Source of the DNA: Malus domestica
Lineage: Eukaryota > Streptophyta > Magnoliopsida > Rosales > Rosaceae
Direction of reading: 5' to 3'
Length of the DNA: 64,000 nucleotides
Assembly: GCF_042453785.1 (NCBI RefSeq)
Contig: NC_091673.1
Span: 15,905,501 to 15,969,500, forward strand
Both the position numbers and the translations under genes were made by a program. The notes under the pieces are model-generated. The model worked only from the letters and a program-made list of their open reading frames with translations, was not told the origin of the DNA and ran no database searches. Positions 9,956 to 20,998 of this stretch are shown piece after piece (the stretch's first letter is position 1; every line of letters starts with the position of its first letter).

Positions 9956-10441
9956 ATACTATTAGTTTACATCATTGTAAAATATTTGTACTTTTTTTTT
10001 TTTTATGTACTTTTTTTTTTATCATTAATTTTAAATTTTATCTTTTTTTTTTTTTTTTTATATATGTAAATTAATGTAAAGAGACTTTGGTTAACCTTCC
10101 CCCACACTTAAACTAAATAACACAAACTCACAGAAATCAACCAAATAACACAACTAATTAAACAAAACAAAATGAAAGCAGTAAAGATAAGGGTGGAAGA
10201 ATGCAAAGCTGATTGGGTTAGTGATTCCAAAGTCTCCCTTCGTTGAATGCTTGGGTTGCCTCCCAAGAAGCGCTTGATTTAACGTCTTTAGCCGGACGCA
10301 TCTTTCCTTTAAATTTCCCTCGGCTCCATTTGAACCTAAAATCAAAGAAAGAAAAATAAATCAAATATCAAAAGTAAAATACACAAACACCAATATAAAC
10401 ATAAACAAAAACAAAAATAAAAGGATTAGCAAAGTTACTAA
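9956..10441. other. Non-coding interior next to the primer site
   Basis: Long T runs at 9992-10060 follow the antisense frame and may act as its 3' end. A purine-tract-like copy lies at 10097-10111. On the minus strand this is the leader of the element. No gene seen. Confidence 0.5.
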
Positions 10442-10459
10442 TCCCCGGCAACGGCGCCA
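10442..10459 (-). other. tRNA-Asp primer-binding site
   Basis: The minus strand reads TGGCGCCGTTGCCGGGGA, an 18-base complement to the 3' end of plant tRNA-Asp(GTC), which ends TCCCCGGCAACGGCGCCA. It lies 5 bp inside the 5' LTR that ends at 10465. It fixes the element's orientation. Confidence 0.9.
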
Positions 10460-10464
10460 AAATT

Positions 10465-12528
10465 TGATGCGAGAATTACTTGACACACAAATTAAACCCT
10501 CTTTTTGACAATTGTAGTATAGATGTAAGTAGGGTATCGTTCTAGGCCGGGGATTAGGAGGGATTGCTAATCTATTCTAAATTAATTTAAAAATATTAAA
10601 TAAGACTCAAGGACACAAAACTAGGCTAAAAACTCTAATAACTCGAAACACACTTAAAATGACTCAAAATAATGAAAACAATCAAATTAAACACTAAGAA
10701 CTGAAATGGACGGAAATTAAATTAAAAGACTAACAATAAAGAAAACTAACTAAATAATATAATTTAATAATGGATGGGTGTTTGGTTTTGACTAGAAGTA
10801 AATTAAACTTAATTAAATTACAGAATTGACAAAAACATGAAATTAAGGTGAAAGGATAGGTGATGGATTAGCTAGAGGGTTCTTCTCCACACATGACACA
10901 TATGCAACCTAAATTGATTTTCAGTTGTTCTTTCAATAAATTGTGAATCTCAATACTCCAAATTAACCGTGAATAGCACTTTTTTAATCTTCAAGTTTTC
11001 CTTAAGTTATTGAATTGGACGGAAAAACGCATACAACAATTCAAAACATTCTTCAAAAGTCCCCTACGTGAAAAGCACAATAGAGATACAATCAAAGATC
11101 ATTAAACTTTGTGAAAACTATAAGCATTGACGAGGCATTCGTAACTATGAAAAGCATGATACTCTTGCCAAGAATTTACTTAACGTGATTGTGACTAGCA
11201 ACCTTTACTACTTGTGAAAATAAGTTCATAACGATTAGGTGAAATTCACTTATATTCTAGCATCAAATTCATGCATGTAAATTAAGCGTGCACTCTCAAC
11301 CAACATACACAAATCAGTTTTTATACGAACGGATAAGTAAATTGAAATCACAACTTATGAAATCACAACCGAAGGTAATCAATTCATATTACAGATATAA
11401 TCATGGCTTTGAATTAACCTCTAGCCAAAATCAGTTTATTTACACATTATTAAAACAAAAATAAAATAGGAGTTTGGAAAGATTAAACCGAAAGAAAGGA
11501 TCTGCTGCTTGGACTCTGAACTGCATTTTCATGCTGACCTCCTGTCCTCCTCGCCACTGACTTCCCTTCCTCAAACTGCCCAATGGCAGCACTCTCCTCT
11601 CGGTCCTCTTCCTGCGTCTCTGCGAGCTGCCCAAAGGGCAGCTCCCTTCTCTCGCTCCCAAAACCCCCTACTGACTTCTCCCGCTCCCCCTTTATATTTT
11701 TCCGCGCTGCTTCTCTCGTGTTCTCTCCAGCTGCAAAGGCAGCTTTTGGTTCATTTTTTTATTCCTTTCTTTCTCCCTGCTCTCCCCCGTTCACACCTGC
11801 TTTCCATTCCTCACGTTTCCACCCTGGATTCCTTTCTGTCTTCATATTTTATTCCCTGCTTAATTATGCCGTGTCCCTCTTTTCCTCCACCAGCCTTTTG
11901 CACCGCCCAAAGCCTTATTGCCACACGTTGCAAGCTGTCAAAATCCCTCCTAGCCGTTGCAAGTGCATTACCAGCTGCTTTTCCACCTTGCAAGTTGTTG
12001 CAAACTTTTATTCTCCTTTTGCATGTTCTGTTATAAGTGGTCCGATAATTGAGTATAGAGAAATTCCATCTGCCAATTTCTGATCAGAATCCCCAACCTA
12101 AAGCACATGCCAGGTCTCAATTAGCAAATATGATCAGATGAATATGTCGATCCCATAAGCCATCTTTAGACTAGTAATTGTTATGCGACAAAAGGTTATT
12201 AGGATTGATTGGGGAATTGAGATAAGATCTATGATATGCGACAAAAGGTTATTAATATTAGTAATCCATACAGAATTAAGTTCACAAGTGACTCAACTCA
12301 AAGGTGAAAACACAAGGTTTTGGGCAACACAGGGCCTTAACATTTCTGTTTGAACCAACACTAACCACGAAAATAACGTAAATAGATCTCATTTGTGCTA
12401 TTTTATTTTCTTTGCATAACAAATCCTATAAACACAAAAATAACGTAAATAGCTCAAAAATATAAGGAACTAACTAAGAAAAGACGAGTGAATTCGAAGT
12501 AAAAATATATATAAATATGATCCGATCA
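10465..12528 (-). repeat. 5' LTR of the 8.3-kb retrotransposon
   Basis: 2064 bp, nearly identical to 4230-6293. As the 5' LTR it carries the active promoter position: minus-strand TATA box at plus-strand 11690-11696 (ctttata). Confidence 0.92.
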
Positions 12529-12760
12529 AAGGTGCCGCTGACGGGTCATCTGATTCATCTTTGCTCTGGTTCTTACGCTTGTGTTTTGACGGTGGTGGCA
12601 ACGAGGCTGATGACAGGTGCTGCACAGGGTCGTTGGTGGCGGTGCGCTCGAAGTCGAAGGAGGCGGTGCGGTGGAGGATGGTGGCGTAGGAGCAGAAGGT
12701 GCCAGAGCTGTGGGCGGTGGCGGCGAGGTTGTGTTGGTCGACGGCGCCGGAGCTGACATT
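12529..12760 (-). pseudogene. Upstream half of the split alpha/beta-hydrolase fragment, fused to unidentified coding sequence
   Basis: Read on the minus strand, 12534-12615 gives LPPPSKHKRKNQSKDESDD, a charged N-terminus that runs in frame into the piece at 4229 (SSIPDILSPVVVFAHGA). Further upstream (12616-12760) the same frame reads SGAVDQHNLAATAHSSGTF and SYATILHRTASFDFERT, which I cannot assign. The region is GC-rich compared with its surroundings, like captured exon DNA. An overlapping frame rich in Pro, Ser and Thr starts with ATG at 12756 but has no features. Confidence 0.55.
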
Positions 12761-12784
12761 GTGTAAATCAAACAAACCTTGCAA

Positions 12785-13249
12785 TCCTATGTTTCAAGAC
12801 TCGAAATTTGCACGGATATTGGACAAGATTTGAAGCAAGAAGCAGTTTCATGGAAGTTCGTCAGGTCATGAGGGCGCTTGTTTGCACTGATGATCAACAA
12901 ATCCAAATTGAATGATGGAATAGTTAAAGATGAAAATGCGTTCAAGTTTTCAAATGATGATGAAGATGAAGGGACTTGTTTTCCATAGATTATGAAAATC
13001 AACAGATCCAGACCGCTTTAGAGCTCTTCAAATTGCAATGAGGATTAGGTCTTCAAGTAGATTATTAGGAAATTCTTTTTCCAGCCTAAGGACGTTCCAG
13101 CCAACATTAGTTCCCGAGTTTTCTTTTAGTGATGTACTCGTCATTTCGACGAGCATAGGCACTGGTGTACAAGTTGTTATACCTATAGTCAATAGAAATC
13201 CCCGGGGTAGTAAGTATTTTCTTTAGAATTAATGAAACCACCTCACAGG
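12785..13249. other. No gene recognised
   Basis: Between the hydrolase fragment and the decayed Gypsy element. A 62-codon frame at 13038-13226 has no features. The boundary of the captured-gene mosaic is not visible. Confidence 0.35.
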
Positions 13250-14299
13250 TCCAATTCCTTACTAATAGTCCAAAACCAACTATCCGAGCGGGCTCTAGCC
13301 TGTAATTAGCCTATGGTGGCGCTATTAATTGACGATATTGTCTGATATCTAGGGACTGTTAACCAGTATTCAGGCTATATGATTTCTGATACGAGACACA
13401 TGCTAGTATCCGGGAGTGATACCCTTATGCCAGGAAGCCGATTTACAGTTTTAGGGTAACGAATAATATCAAAATATCGTATATGCATTAATTAACGGCG
13501 CAACTGATAGACTGATTAACAGTGACTACTTGAGCCGAAGAAACTAAATCGTGGAAACTTAGGAGTAGACCTTGTATTAAGACAATAAACTCACGGTTAT
13601 GTTAACCATATTACCTATTTAGGTAATCAAAACCTCTTCGACTAGCCACCTACCGATCACTTCCACAGGTAGACAGTAGGATCGAAATTCAAAATGATAT
13701 TTCACTGTTAGAATGTTTTGAGTGTTGAGAAAACTATGAAGACCTTTTAGTTTGTGTCGTAGAGTTGGTTAGTAATATAGTACGTTTTGAGGATGTATAC
13801 CATCGGCGTCAATTCTCAAAATTCTACTTGGGATGCCACCAAATGCGAGAAGTAGAATACACCATTGATCCACCTTGTTAACACCACATTTATTCTCCTT
13901 ATTTCTTATCGAACAACTCCTATATCAGTTTTCCTTATGACTTTTCAAACAAGTCCTACTTCATTAAGAGAACTTAGTTACTAAAGCTTACCAATTAGGA
14001 ATTTACCAACCATGGACTAAACACTTTATCTTGGGAACCTCAAACCTATCCGCGAAGGCGAAAGGTCAAACCTTAGGGTCATACCTAGATTTTAACAACT
14101 TCCTCAGGTGACGATTAAAAACTGTTGTCCCCTATTTCAAATTGATGGCCTAGCCGACCAACCTTTGTAACTCGAGTTTTCTTCCGTAACCTGACGAATT
14201 TATAGTAGCTTTTTCGACGACTTACTTACCTACTCTAGTGGCAAATCTAATCTTTAGACATCAACAGTCAGCTTTATATCAAATTCTTTGACTGTAAAC

Positions 14300-14830
14300 T
14301 TTGATTAAATTGGTACTCTTCTTAGGAGACGTGATCTCATTGGACGAGATTATTTTCTTTTCCCCAAAAAGGTAGTAGCAGAAGAAAGTTGAAATTCTCA
14401 CAAGGTGTTGTGAAATTCGAGACAATCTTTGGTCTTGTCGACCTTATTAACAAATTGTTATCGATTTTTTTTTCCGACTATAGTGTTTTTCCTCACTTGT
14501 CGACTAAGGAAAGTTAGTTTAGTTGTGATCTTAGTTATGAATAAAGTTTCTAACAACCGAATTCTTGTCTCAACCTACCTTTGTGTTACACCTTTCGATG
14601 ACATTGATCATTTGGATATCCATGATGACGTGTTCTCTGGATGTTTTGACTATGCTAAGGCAGCATGATGGAGTATCACTTATATTTCCCAACGGATAGA
14701 ACCGTTCGAAATGAGCCACCTTATTAATGACTTAGAGTCAATTGTTATTATCTTCATTTGAGATAAGCTAAAATTTCTAATAGCAACAATGGAAGAACCA
14801 AATCAACTCCTACGATTGCACTATCGTGTA
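14300..14830 (+). pseudogene. Gypsy reverse transcriptase end and RNase H remnant
   Basis: Near 14312 the frame gives FLGDVIS (family: FLGHVIS), then SPKK, YRFFF (family: YRRFV) and LTCRLRK (family: LTQLTRK). From about 14605 there is HDDVFSGCFDYAK and after a stop SITYISQRIEPFE, then LINDLES (family: THDLELA). The order matches the RT-to-RNase H connection of Tekay elements. Several stops and substitutions make it non-functional. Confidence 0.5.
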
Positions 14831-15589
14831 TTACCTCGGTGGTACAAACGTACTTACTGAACACCTTTAGCTTGTGCTATCTCACCTCAGTTGGAATTCA
14901 CAAGTATTGTTTTGACGTTACTTGTGAGATATCACTAAATTGTTTGGATGGTTATAACCACTTCCTGTATCTGTATAAGGATGGGAAATATCACCATAAG
15001 CTTCCAATGCGAGGTATCTTGTACATGTGGAGTTATGATGATGTTTCAGTGACCATCAACCCACACGACAAGTTAGCCCACTTTCCATTGGTCCCGAAGG
15101 ACTATATTTTAGACCACTCGATAAAATTCCTCATTCTTGAAATTATCAAATTTCTCGGGCGTTTAGACCAGTGTCTATTCTGATGGGGATTCCATATTCA
15201 CCTCTTTGTGCTAGAAGGTATTCTAGTCAATCTTGGGTCTGTGTCTACCCTACTACACTTTGTATTATTCTTGAAACAGACAAACCGTCTAAAAGAGTTG
15301 CTTGGACGTTGAAATCCAGTTGTGATCATTAATTTCTTAATCACCCAACAAATACTCTGCTAAACAAATCTTAACCATTGGTGATCGAATGTTCCAGAAA
15401 CTACCAAGGTAGTGAGATGTTATACATTAATCCCAGTTACCTTATATTCTAGATTTGTTGGAATTGTTTTGACTCTCAAACTCTTGAGTGTTCTTTTAGC
15501 CTCTCGACATAATTTTTTGCTAAATTCGAAAGGAATATAATATGAAGCTGCTCGCTGAGGCTTTGTGGACTACATGGTACGTTTATCAC

Positions 15590-15770
15590 TTTTGTATCTC
15601 AAGATGCATGGTTCACTTCCAAGCATTGGGAAGTATTCTGGAAGGCTATGAGTACGAAGTTGTTACCCGGTACTACACTTTATCCTTAGACTGATGGTTA
15701 GTGTTAACAAACTACACAAACCTTCGTGTACGTGTTGTGTTTTATTCGTTCTGCATACTTGGTAAGGTTG
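15590..15770 (+). pseudogene. Gypsy integrase core remnant
   Basis: Reads DAWFTSKHW then WKAMSTKLL, and TDG after a stop. This corresponds to DRDPRFTSRFW, KAMGTKL and HPQTDGQSERT around the second and third catalytic residues of chromovirus integrase. The first D of the DRD block is kept but stops follow within 40 codons. Confidence 0.6.
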
Positions 15771-16599
15771 TAATAGACATTTATTTTTATTAGGATTGTG
15801 TGTAACTGCGGTTACACTTTTGATTTATGGGTATGGCACAATTTAAGACATTGAATGGAGACTTTATGCACAATGCATAATTGGCAAGTGAGTATTGTGA
15901 ACAGGTATCTGAATGTTTGAGATTACGATATAGAAAATTTTATATTATCGACAATGTTGCCCAAGAGGGTAGTACGAGAGGGCAGTTGAGGTGCTAATTA
16001 GATGATTTATGCGTATTTCCCAATGGGGGGCATGATGGTAATATGGAACCCTTGGGAATTTGTTACTTACTTATCGGGACAACAATGAGTTGTTGGTATT
16101 ACGAGCTGCAGACCGTAATATTGAGAACTTAATTGTTGAACTCGTTAAGCAAGTAAACATCTAGGTCCGTCTACGTTTAGTCATTTATTTATTGTTGGGC
16201 TTAACCCAATGATATTATACATTTACCTTTGAAGTACATGACACAATGAGGGCGTAAGTGAAATTTTTCTATATTCAGTTTTGATCTCAGTACAACTATT
16301 TTAAATTGTATGTTATAATATATACGTATTTGACAATATGTTACTGCATATCTATTTTTGTTATGATGTTTTCATAAAGGATTTTATACTGTAATATTAT
16401 ATTTTAGTATTGTGCTAAAGGAAAAGGAAAGTACGAGTTTGGAGGCATTAAAGAGGAATCACTGCACTCCGATCGCGACAGGATGACATTCTCTTTTATA
16501 CAACCTCTCTAACTTGATATCTCCTTTACATAATTGTTTTTCTACTGTCTTTTCACTATTCTTGTATAACAAATGATTTTAAATTTCGGGGATGAAATT

Positions 16600-16617
16600 T
16601 TTTTAAGGTAGGTAGAT
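16600..16617 (+). other. Polypurine tract of the decayed Gypsy element
   Basis: ttttttaaggtaggtaga directly precedes the LTR start TGTGAC at 16618, the usual arrangement T-run, AAGGNGGGTAGA, LTR in Tekay elements. Confidence 0.6.
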
Positions 16618-17476
16618 TGTGACAACCTGTTCCTAATTTTAAGTTTTATAAATTTTAAAATAATGATTTTATGAAAATGCCCCTAGAGGCAAAGATTTTG
16701 ACTTTTGTTGACAATCAGTTAGAGAGATGTAAGACTCATTCTTTTAGAGTATCCTCGTAGTACTCATCACTACTAGTGTATAGGCGAAAGTCGTTCACGA
16801 GTCCGGATTATAACGGTATAGTTACGGACGTTTGAAATTGGTTATTTAAAATTTAGTTATAAATAAATTGGCGGTATAGTTACGGACGTGTGTTAGCATA
16901 GTTTGATGAGTGATAGGTGCAGTCGTACATGTCACATTAGGTGACTTCGATTGACATGCTAGTATAGATTACTGAGCAAATGATCATATCTATATTACTG
17001 TTGAGCTATTTTGTTTTGGCGTATTTCTAGACTTACAGTTAGCATGCATTTGATTTTCATACTGAGACTTGGTATGATATTTTGGAAATTATACATGTTT
17101 TACGGCGAGGGGTTATAACGTTTTCAAAAAGGTTTTTATAAAACCTTATTTTTAGGCCCACTCATCTTTGTTTTTCGCCCCTTCAGGTTCTAGTAATAGA
17201 GTTTTCGTATCGACAAGGATTATTGGCAAATCTTCGTGTAAACGATTACCATCGATGGTATAATTCTCACCCTATTTTACTGTACTGTACTTATGCTCTG
17301 TCATCACATGTGAATTGGGTTCATTCCCGCTCACCAGCGCACTCTTATATTTAGGCACTTTTAAGTTTAAATTTATTCACATTTTTCACATCATTATACT
17401 TTGTGACTTCGTCACCTTTCAGGTGTTGGCCAGCATAACTTGATTCGGAGTCTTAGTGGACATACCGGGTGTCGGA
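16618..17476 (+). repeat. 3' LTR of the decayed Gypsy element
   Basis: Starts TGTGACAACCTGTTCC followed by gaaaatgcccctagagg, typical of this LTR class. It ends near gggtgtcgga at about 17476, a decayed form of a terminal TGACA. No second copy is in the window. Confidence 0.5.
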
Positions 17477-18023
17477 CCCATACTGCAACTCTTTTCTTCT
17501 TATCTATCAACAACAAAATAATTTCATAATACTAAAGTTAAATAAAAACTTTATACAAAATGCAAAAATTTCAACGCAAACCTTCTCTATCTGTTGCCTT
17601 TGATGAACATGCATCTTTGTCAGCCATCATACCAACACTCAAAGAACAAACTGATTATAATCATCAGAATTGCAAAGCGCTTTCAAAACAAATTGTGAAG
17701 AATAAGGACAGCAGAAGTGCATATTTATAGGAAGGTTAGAGACTTTGCGCGACGAAGGGTTTGTCGCACAAACACATGCAGTAAATACAATATTTATTTC
17801 TCTGATTTAGATGCACCAAATACGTTGACCAATAACTGATCACCTTTGCACGATGAAACCTTTGTCGTGTAAGAGTTTGCACAGCGACAGATTTGTCGCG
17901 CAAAGGTTTTTGAGACGAACATATTGTAATTATAAAGTTCACATAAACATTATCTATGTTTACGTAAATTTTATAATTACCAACAAATTTTTAGCTATAA
18001 TATGTATTCTAAAAATAATTACT

Positions 18024-18250
18024 AACTTAAATAAATTGATATTATATTCCATTCAATCAACACATTAAATAATTAATACCTTAAATAAATTGATATTATA
18101 TTCCATTCAATCAACACATTAAATAATTAATACCTTAAATAAATTGATATTATATTCCATTCACTTAATACACTAAATCATTAATACCTTAAATAAATTA
18201 TATTATATTCCATTCAATTAATAGCTTAAATAAATTGATATTTTACTCCA
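18024..18250. repeat. Tandem repeat, about 54-bp unit, four copies
   Basis: Unit core is cttaaataaattgatattat then attccattcaatcaacac and attaaataattaatac. The first two copies are almost identical and later ones diverge and shorten. AT-rich, inside the CACTA-related region; no spacer variation, so not a CRISPR. Confidence 0.75.
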
Positions 18251-18334
18251 TTCAATTATTTAAATAACCAAACATGAATTAAAACATAATTAAATCGAAA
18301 TACATAACTTATAAAAAATACCTTAAATTTAAAT

Positions 18335-18465
18335 ATTGTCAAACAAAACATAAATTTAAAACTACTATTTCGATGGTCCTCCATTCCGCTAGAATCATAT
18401 ATTGTCAAACAAAACATAAATTTAAAACTACTATTTCGATGGTCCTCCATTCCGCTAGAATCATA
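18335..18465. repeat. Tandem duplication of about 66 bp
   Basis: The segment from tattgtcaaacaaaacataa to cattccgctagaatcat occurs twice in a row without visible change, so the duplication is recent. Confidence 0.8.
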
Positions 18466-18562
18466 ACGCCACCTATTGTTCGTTCGTATCATCATCAAGA
18501 GTATACTTACACTGTTACACATATATGCAAATAATTAATTCTAACATATAACACAAAATTAA

Positions 18563-18769
18563 TTATTGATCTATCAACAGTGTACTAACTAATAATGCAT
18601 CCATCACCGCCTTCTTTGCATTCTCCGGTACATCTTTCCAAGAACGCCACTCCGCAATAGGACAATTGTTCCCCATGGCTACAACAATCGCATGCGCGAA
18701 GTGAAAATGATGCATCAAATTATTCGGGTCGGCGTCGGTCACATTATCATCCTTGTTTTTATCCTCCAT
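18563..18769 (-). pseudogene. Short En/Spm-type transposase-related fragment
   Basis: A 68-codon minus frame with MEDKNKDDNV at the start and EWRSWKDVPENAKKAVMDAL near the end. The W-K-DVP pattern resembles the start of the plant Ptta/En/Spm transposase domain, where W..VP...K..... is common; this is a weak motif match. It lies inside the CACTA-related region, with a TATATATA upstream at about 18838-18846. No further exons seen. Confidence 0.35.
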
Positions 18770-19311
18770 CTCAGCACGAACATAATTCTAAAGAATAAGG
18801 AGAACAGAATTGTGAAGAAAAAGGAGAGGAAAAGCGCATATATATAGGAAGGATAAGGCCTTTGCGCGACGAAAGCTTTGTCGCGCAAAGACCTCACTAA
18901 ACAGTTTCTGTTTCTGTTGATTCACATGCACTGAATGCTCTGACTGAAAACTGATTGTAACCTGTGCAACGAAGCCTTTGTCGAGCAAGTGTTCCTCGGT
19001 TTCCAAAGCGTTGAATGTTCTGCCCAAGAAAATGAACAAGCTTTGCGTGACGAAGCCTTTGTCGTGCAAAGATATAGTGGGAAAATATTCGTCGTGCGTT
19101 TGCTTTCCCGCAAAAAAAAAAATGCTTTTATTTTTTTGGCTTTGCGCGACGAACATGTTTAATGTCGTCGTGCAAAAGGTTTTGCGCGACTAAGTACTCC
19201 GTCGCTCAAAGTTCACTACCATTGTGCAACGAAGGTCTGTTCATCATTGCGTAAGGTCTCATTGCGCGACGGAATTTGCTTTGTCGCGCAAGTCGTTTTT
19301 TTGTACTAGTG

Positions 19312-20719
19312 ACAGTAAAACAAAAATTGAAAGCCTTACTTCTTCTGGCATGGATGTAAAATGTTGAAGTCCGAATTTATAGTAATTGATTAAGCCAATT
19401 CATTTCAGAGAACTAACGGTTATGTTTGGTTGTCAAGAAAATAATCTGCGAGGTCGTGCTTGATTGTCAATAAAGAAACTGCCGGTATTGTTAATTTGTG
19501 AATTGTAAGAAACCACAAAGATTCACTTAAACCCTAAAAAAATCTACTCTTTAAAATACTAAAAAACTACACTTCCTTTTGACACTAGTTCATGAAAATA
19601 AAATATATAAATTTGTAAGATAAGAAAGGTCTTCTTTAGGCCTTTGCCCTTTTTGGGGTCTGATCTAGTTAACACATTGTGAGAGCATATAAGATATGAT
19701 GAATTCAAGCATAAGATAGGGTTATCGCTTAATGCTCACCATGATAAGCATGTTTTTTATTCAAGTAATGTTAGGGAGACTAAATTTTGGAAACTAAAGG
19801 ACATGTAAGTTGATGATTGATTTATTACTTAAACGTTAATAGACGTGCTCATTTTTATTGGTGACACATCATTTAGTTTGCAAATTTAGTCTCTCTAACA
19901 TTACTTTTTTTATTCCAAATGTTCTAACTGGTGCAACGAATCGTCACTGGTTACTTGTTTGTAAAGTCAGTGACATAAAAAATGTAGAAGGATGGAAACA
20001 CATACTAATTAACAAACAAAACCCACCATGAAGTTTGTTTTTTCTTGTAGTGAATTAAACAATTTTTATTTAAACAATACCTACGCCAAGTTTTTTATTT
20101 GTTTCTCTTTCTGTTTTCAATACGTGTTTTAAGTTTTTCTCATAATCATATGATGGATTACAAACAATACTATTTTGACGTCCTCTGGTTTCTTAGTTCA
20201 TGTAAGTCTTCTCCTAGACCTGCTACCCAAACAAGAACAAGGAAGATAGGGCATAGAAAGAAATATATATATATATATATATATGACTATTTTGAAAAAT
20301 TAGTACAAACTAGAAATTCGCCAAAACCCACAACATAGCCTAACTAAAAATCTTACCGATTAAAAGTTGCACAAAAAAAAAAAAAAACCCTATCTCTCCC
20401 ATCAAACGAAAACTCCGAAATCAATTCAATTGTTGATAACAACCCATAACAGAATCTGATTTAAAATTGAACCTAGAAAAATTAGAAGTTTCTAACATTT
20501 AAAGTTGAACAAAACACAGTCCATACACTTTGAAAAGAAAAGGTCTCAGATGCGAGATTCGAAGAACTCATTAGAAAACTATCCAGTTTGAAACTGAGCG
20601 ACGCGAAGAGGGAAGATAACAAGAGAGACCAAACGACTGGAAAAGTAGAGAACCAAAAATAATGGGGAAGCTATTCGACCAAAAGGAGTGAAAAGCAACA
20701 AAAGCATGAAGAGAACAAG
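19312..20719. other. No gene recognised
   Basis: AT-rich intergenic DNA. An (AT)n microsatellite lies at 20262-20284 and an A run at 20372-20387. The open frame at 20099-20338 runs through the microsatellite and is not credible as a gene. Confidence 0.5.
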
Positions 20720-20998
20720 GCGATGATAGACTCATGGACATCGAGGGCCTAATTGTCCCTTCAATGTAGAAAGGTTGAATGAAAACCAGAGAAGGGAAAT
20801 TTTGGAAGGCATTTTCGCCACTCTAATGTTAGCGAACAATAATATTAGGCGATGATAGACTCATGGACATCGAGGGCCTAACTGTCCTTTCAATGTAGAA
20901 AGGTTGAAAGAAAAGTAGAGAAGGGAAATTTTGGAAGGCATTTTGGCCACTCTACTGCTAATGAACAGTAATATTTTGTTTGAGTTTTAGTATATAAA
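20720..20998 (-). mobile_element. Helitron 5'-end relic with a tandemly doubled end
   Basis: On the minus strand the right edge reads TTATATACTAAAACTCA, matching the 5' end TCTATATACTAAAACTCA of the Helitron at 47788-51913 except for the start TC being TT. Behind it a 129-bp segment (20720-20848) is repeated as 20849-20976 with few changes. The 3' end with hairpin and CTAG was not found to the left. Confidence 0.5.

Larger units (their letters stand above)
4230..12528 (-). mobile_element. Young non-autonomous LTR retrotransposon (LARD-type), 8299 bp
   Basis: Two direct 2064-bp LTRs (4230-6293, 10465-12528) begin with tg and end with ca. They are flanked by a perfect 5-bp duplication aaggt (4225-4229, 12529-12533). 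A primer site for tRNA-Asp beside the right LTR and a purine tract beside the left LTR show that the element reads on the minus strand. The 4.2-kb interior lacks gag, protease, reverse transcriptase and integrase, so the element must move with enzymes from another element. By eye I found only two LTR differences (near 4972/11207 and near 5172/11407), meaning a recent insertion. It interrupts an alpha/beta-hydrolase fragment. The family is unnamed here; Rosaceae genomes are known to hold high-copy coding-free retrotransposons. Confidence 0.93.
13250..17476 (+). mobile_element. Heavily decayed Ty3/Gypsy (Tekay-like chromovirus) retrotransposon
   Basis: Only traces remain, but in the right order on the plus strand: the end of reverse transcriptase and RNase H (about 14300-14830), integrase core (about 15590-15770), the polyprotein end with aaatttcggggatgaaattt (about 16590), purine tract, then an LTR starting TGTGACAACCTG at 16618. 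This order and the wording next to the 3' LTR are typical of plant Tekay/Del chromoviruses. Every domain has stops and frameshifts. The 5' end and 5' LTR were not found. Confidence 0.6.
17690..19311. mobile_element. CACTA (En/Spm) transposon, right end intact, left end not found
   Basis: The right terminus reads ttttttgtactagtg, that is CACTAGTACAAAAAA inward, the hallmark of CACTA elements. Sub-terminal DNA is packed with copies of tttgcgcgacgaa...ttgtcgcgcaaa, which can pair with itself; copies lie at about 17745, 17838-17905, 18862-18890, 18961-18985, 19038-19070 and 19140-19300. An 80-bp direct repeat (about 17690-17770 and 18800-18880) shows internal duplication. A transposase-like fragment lies at 18563-18769. 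The left CACTA end could not be placed. Confidence 0.65.

Noticed and set aside
16765..16780. cactactagtg as the missing left end of the CACTA element
   Set aside because: The following bases do not match the right end (CACTAGTACAAAAA) and it lies inside the Gypsy LTR.
18024..18465. CRISPR-like regular repeats
   Set aside because: They are direct tandem repeats without unique spacers, in a plant genome.
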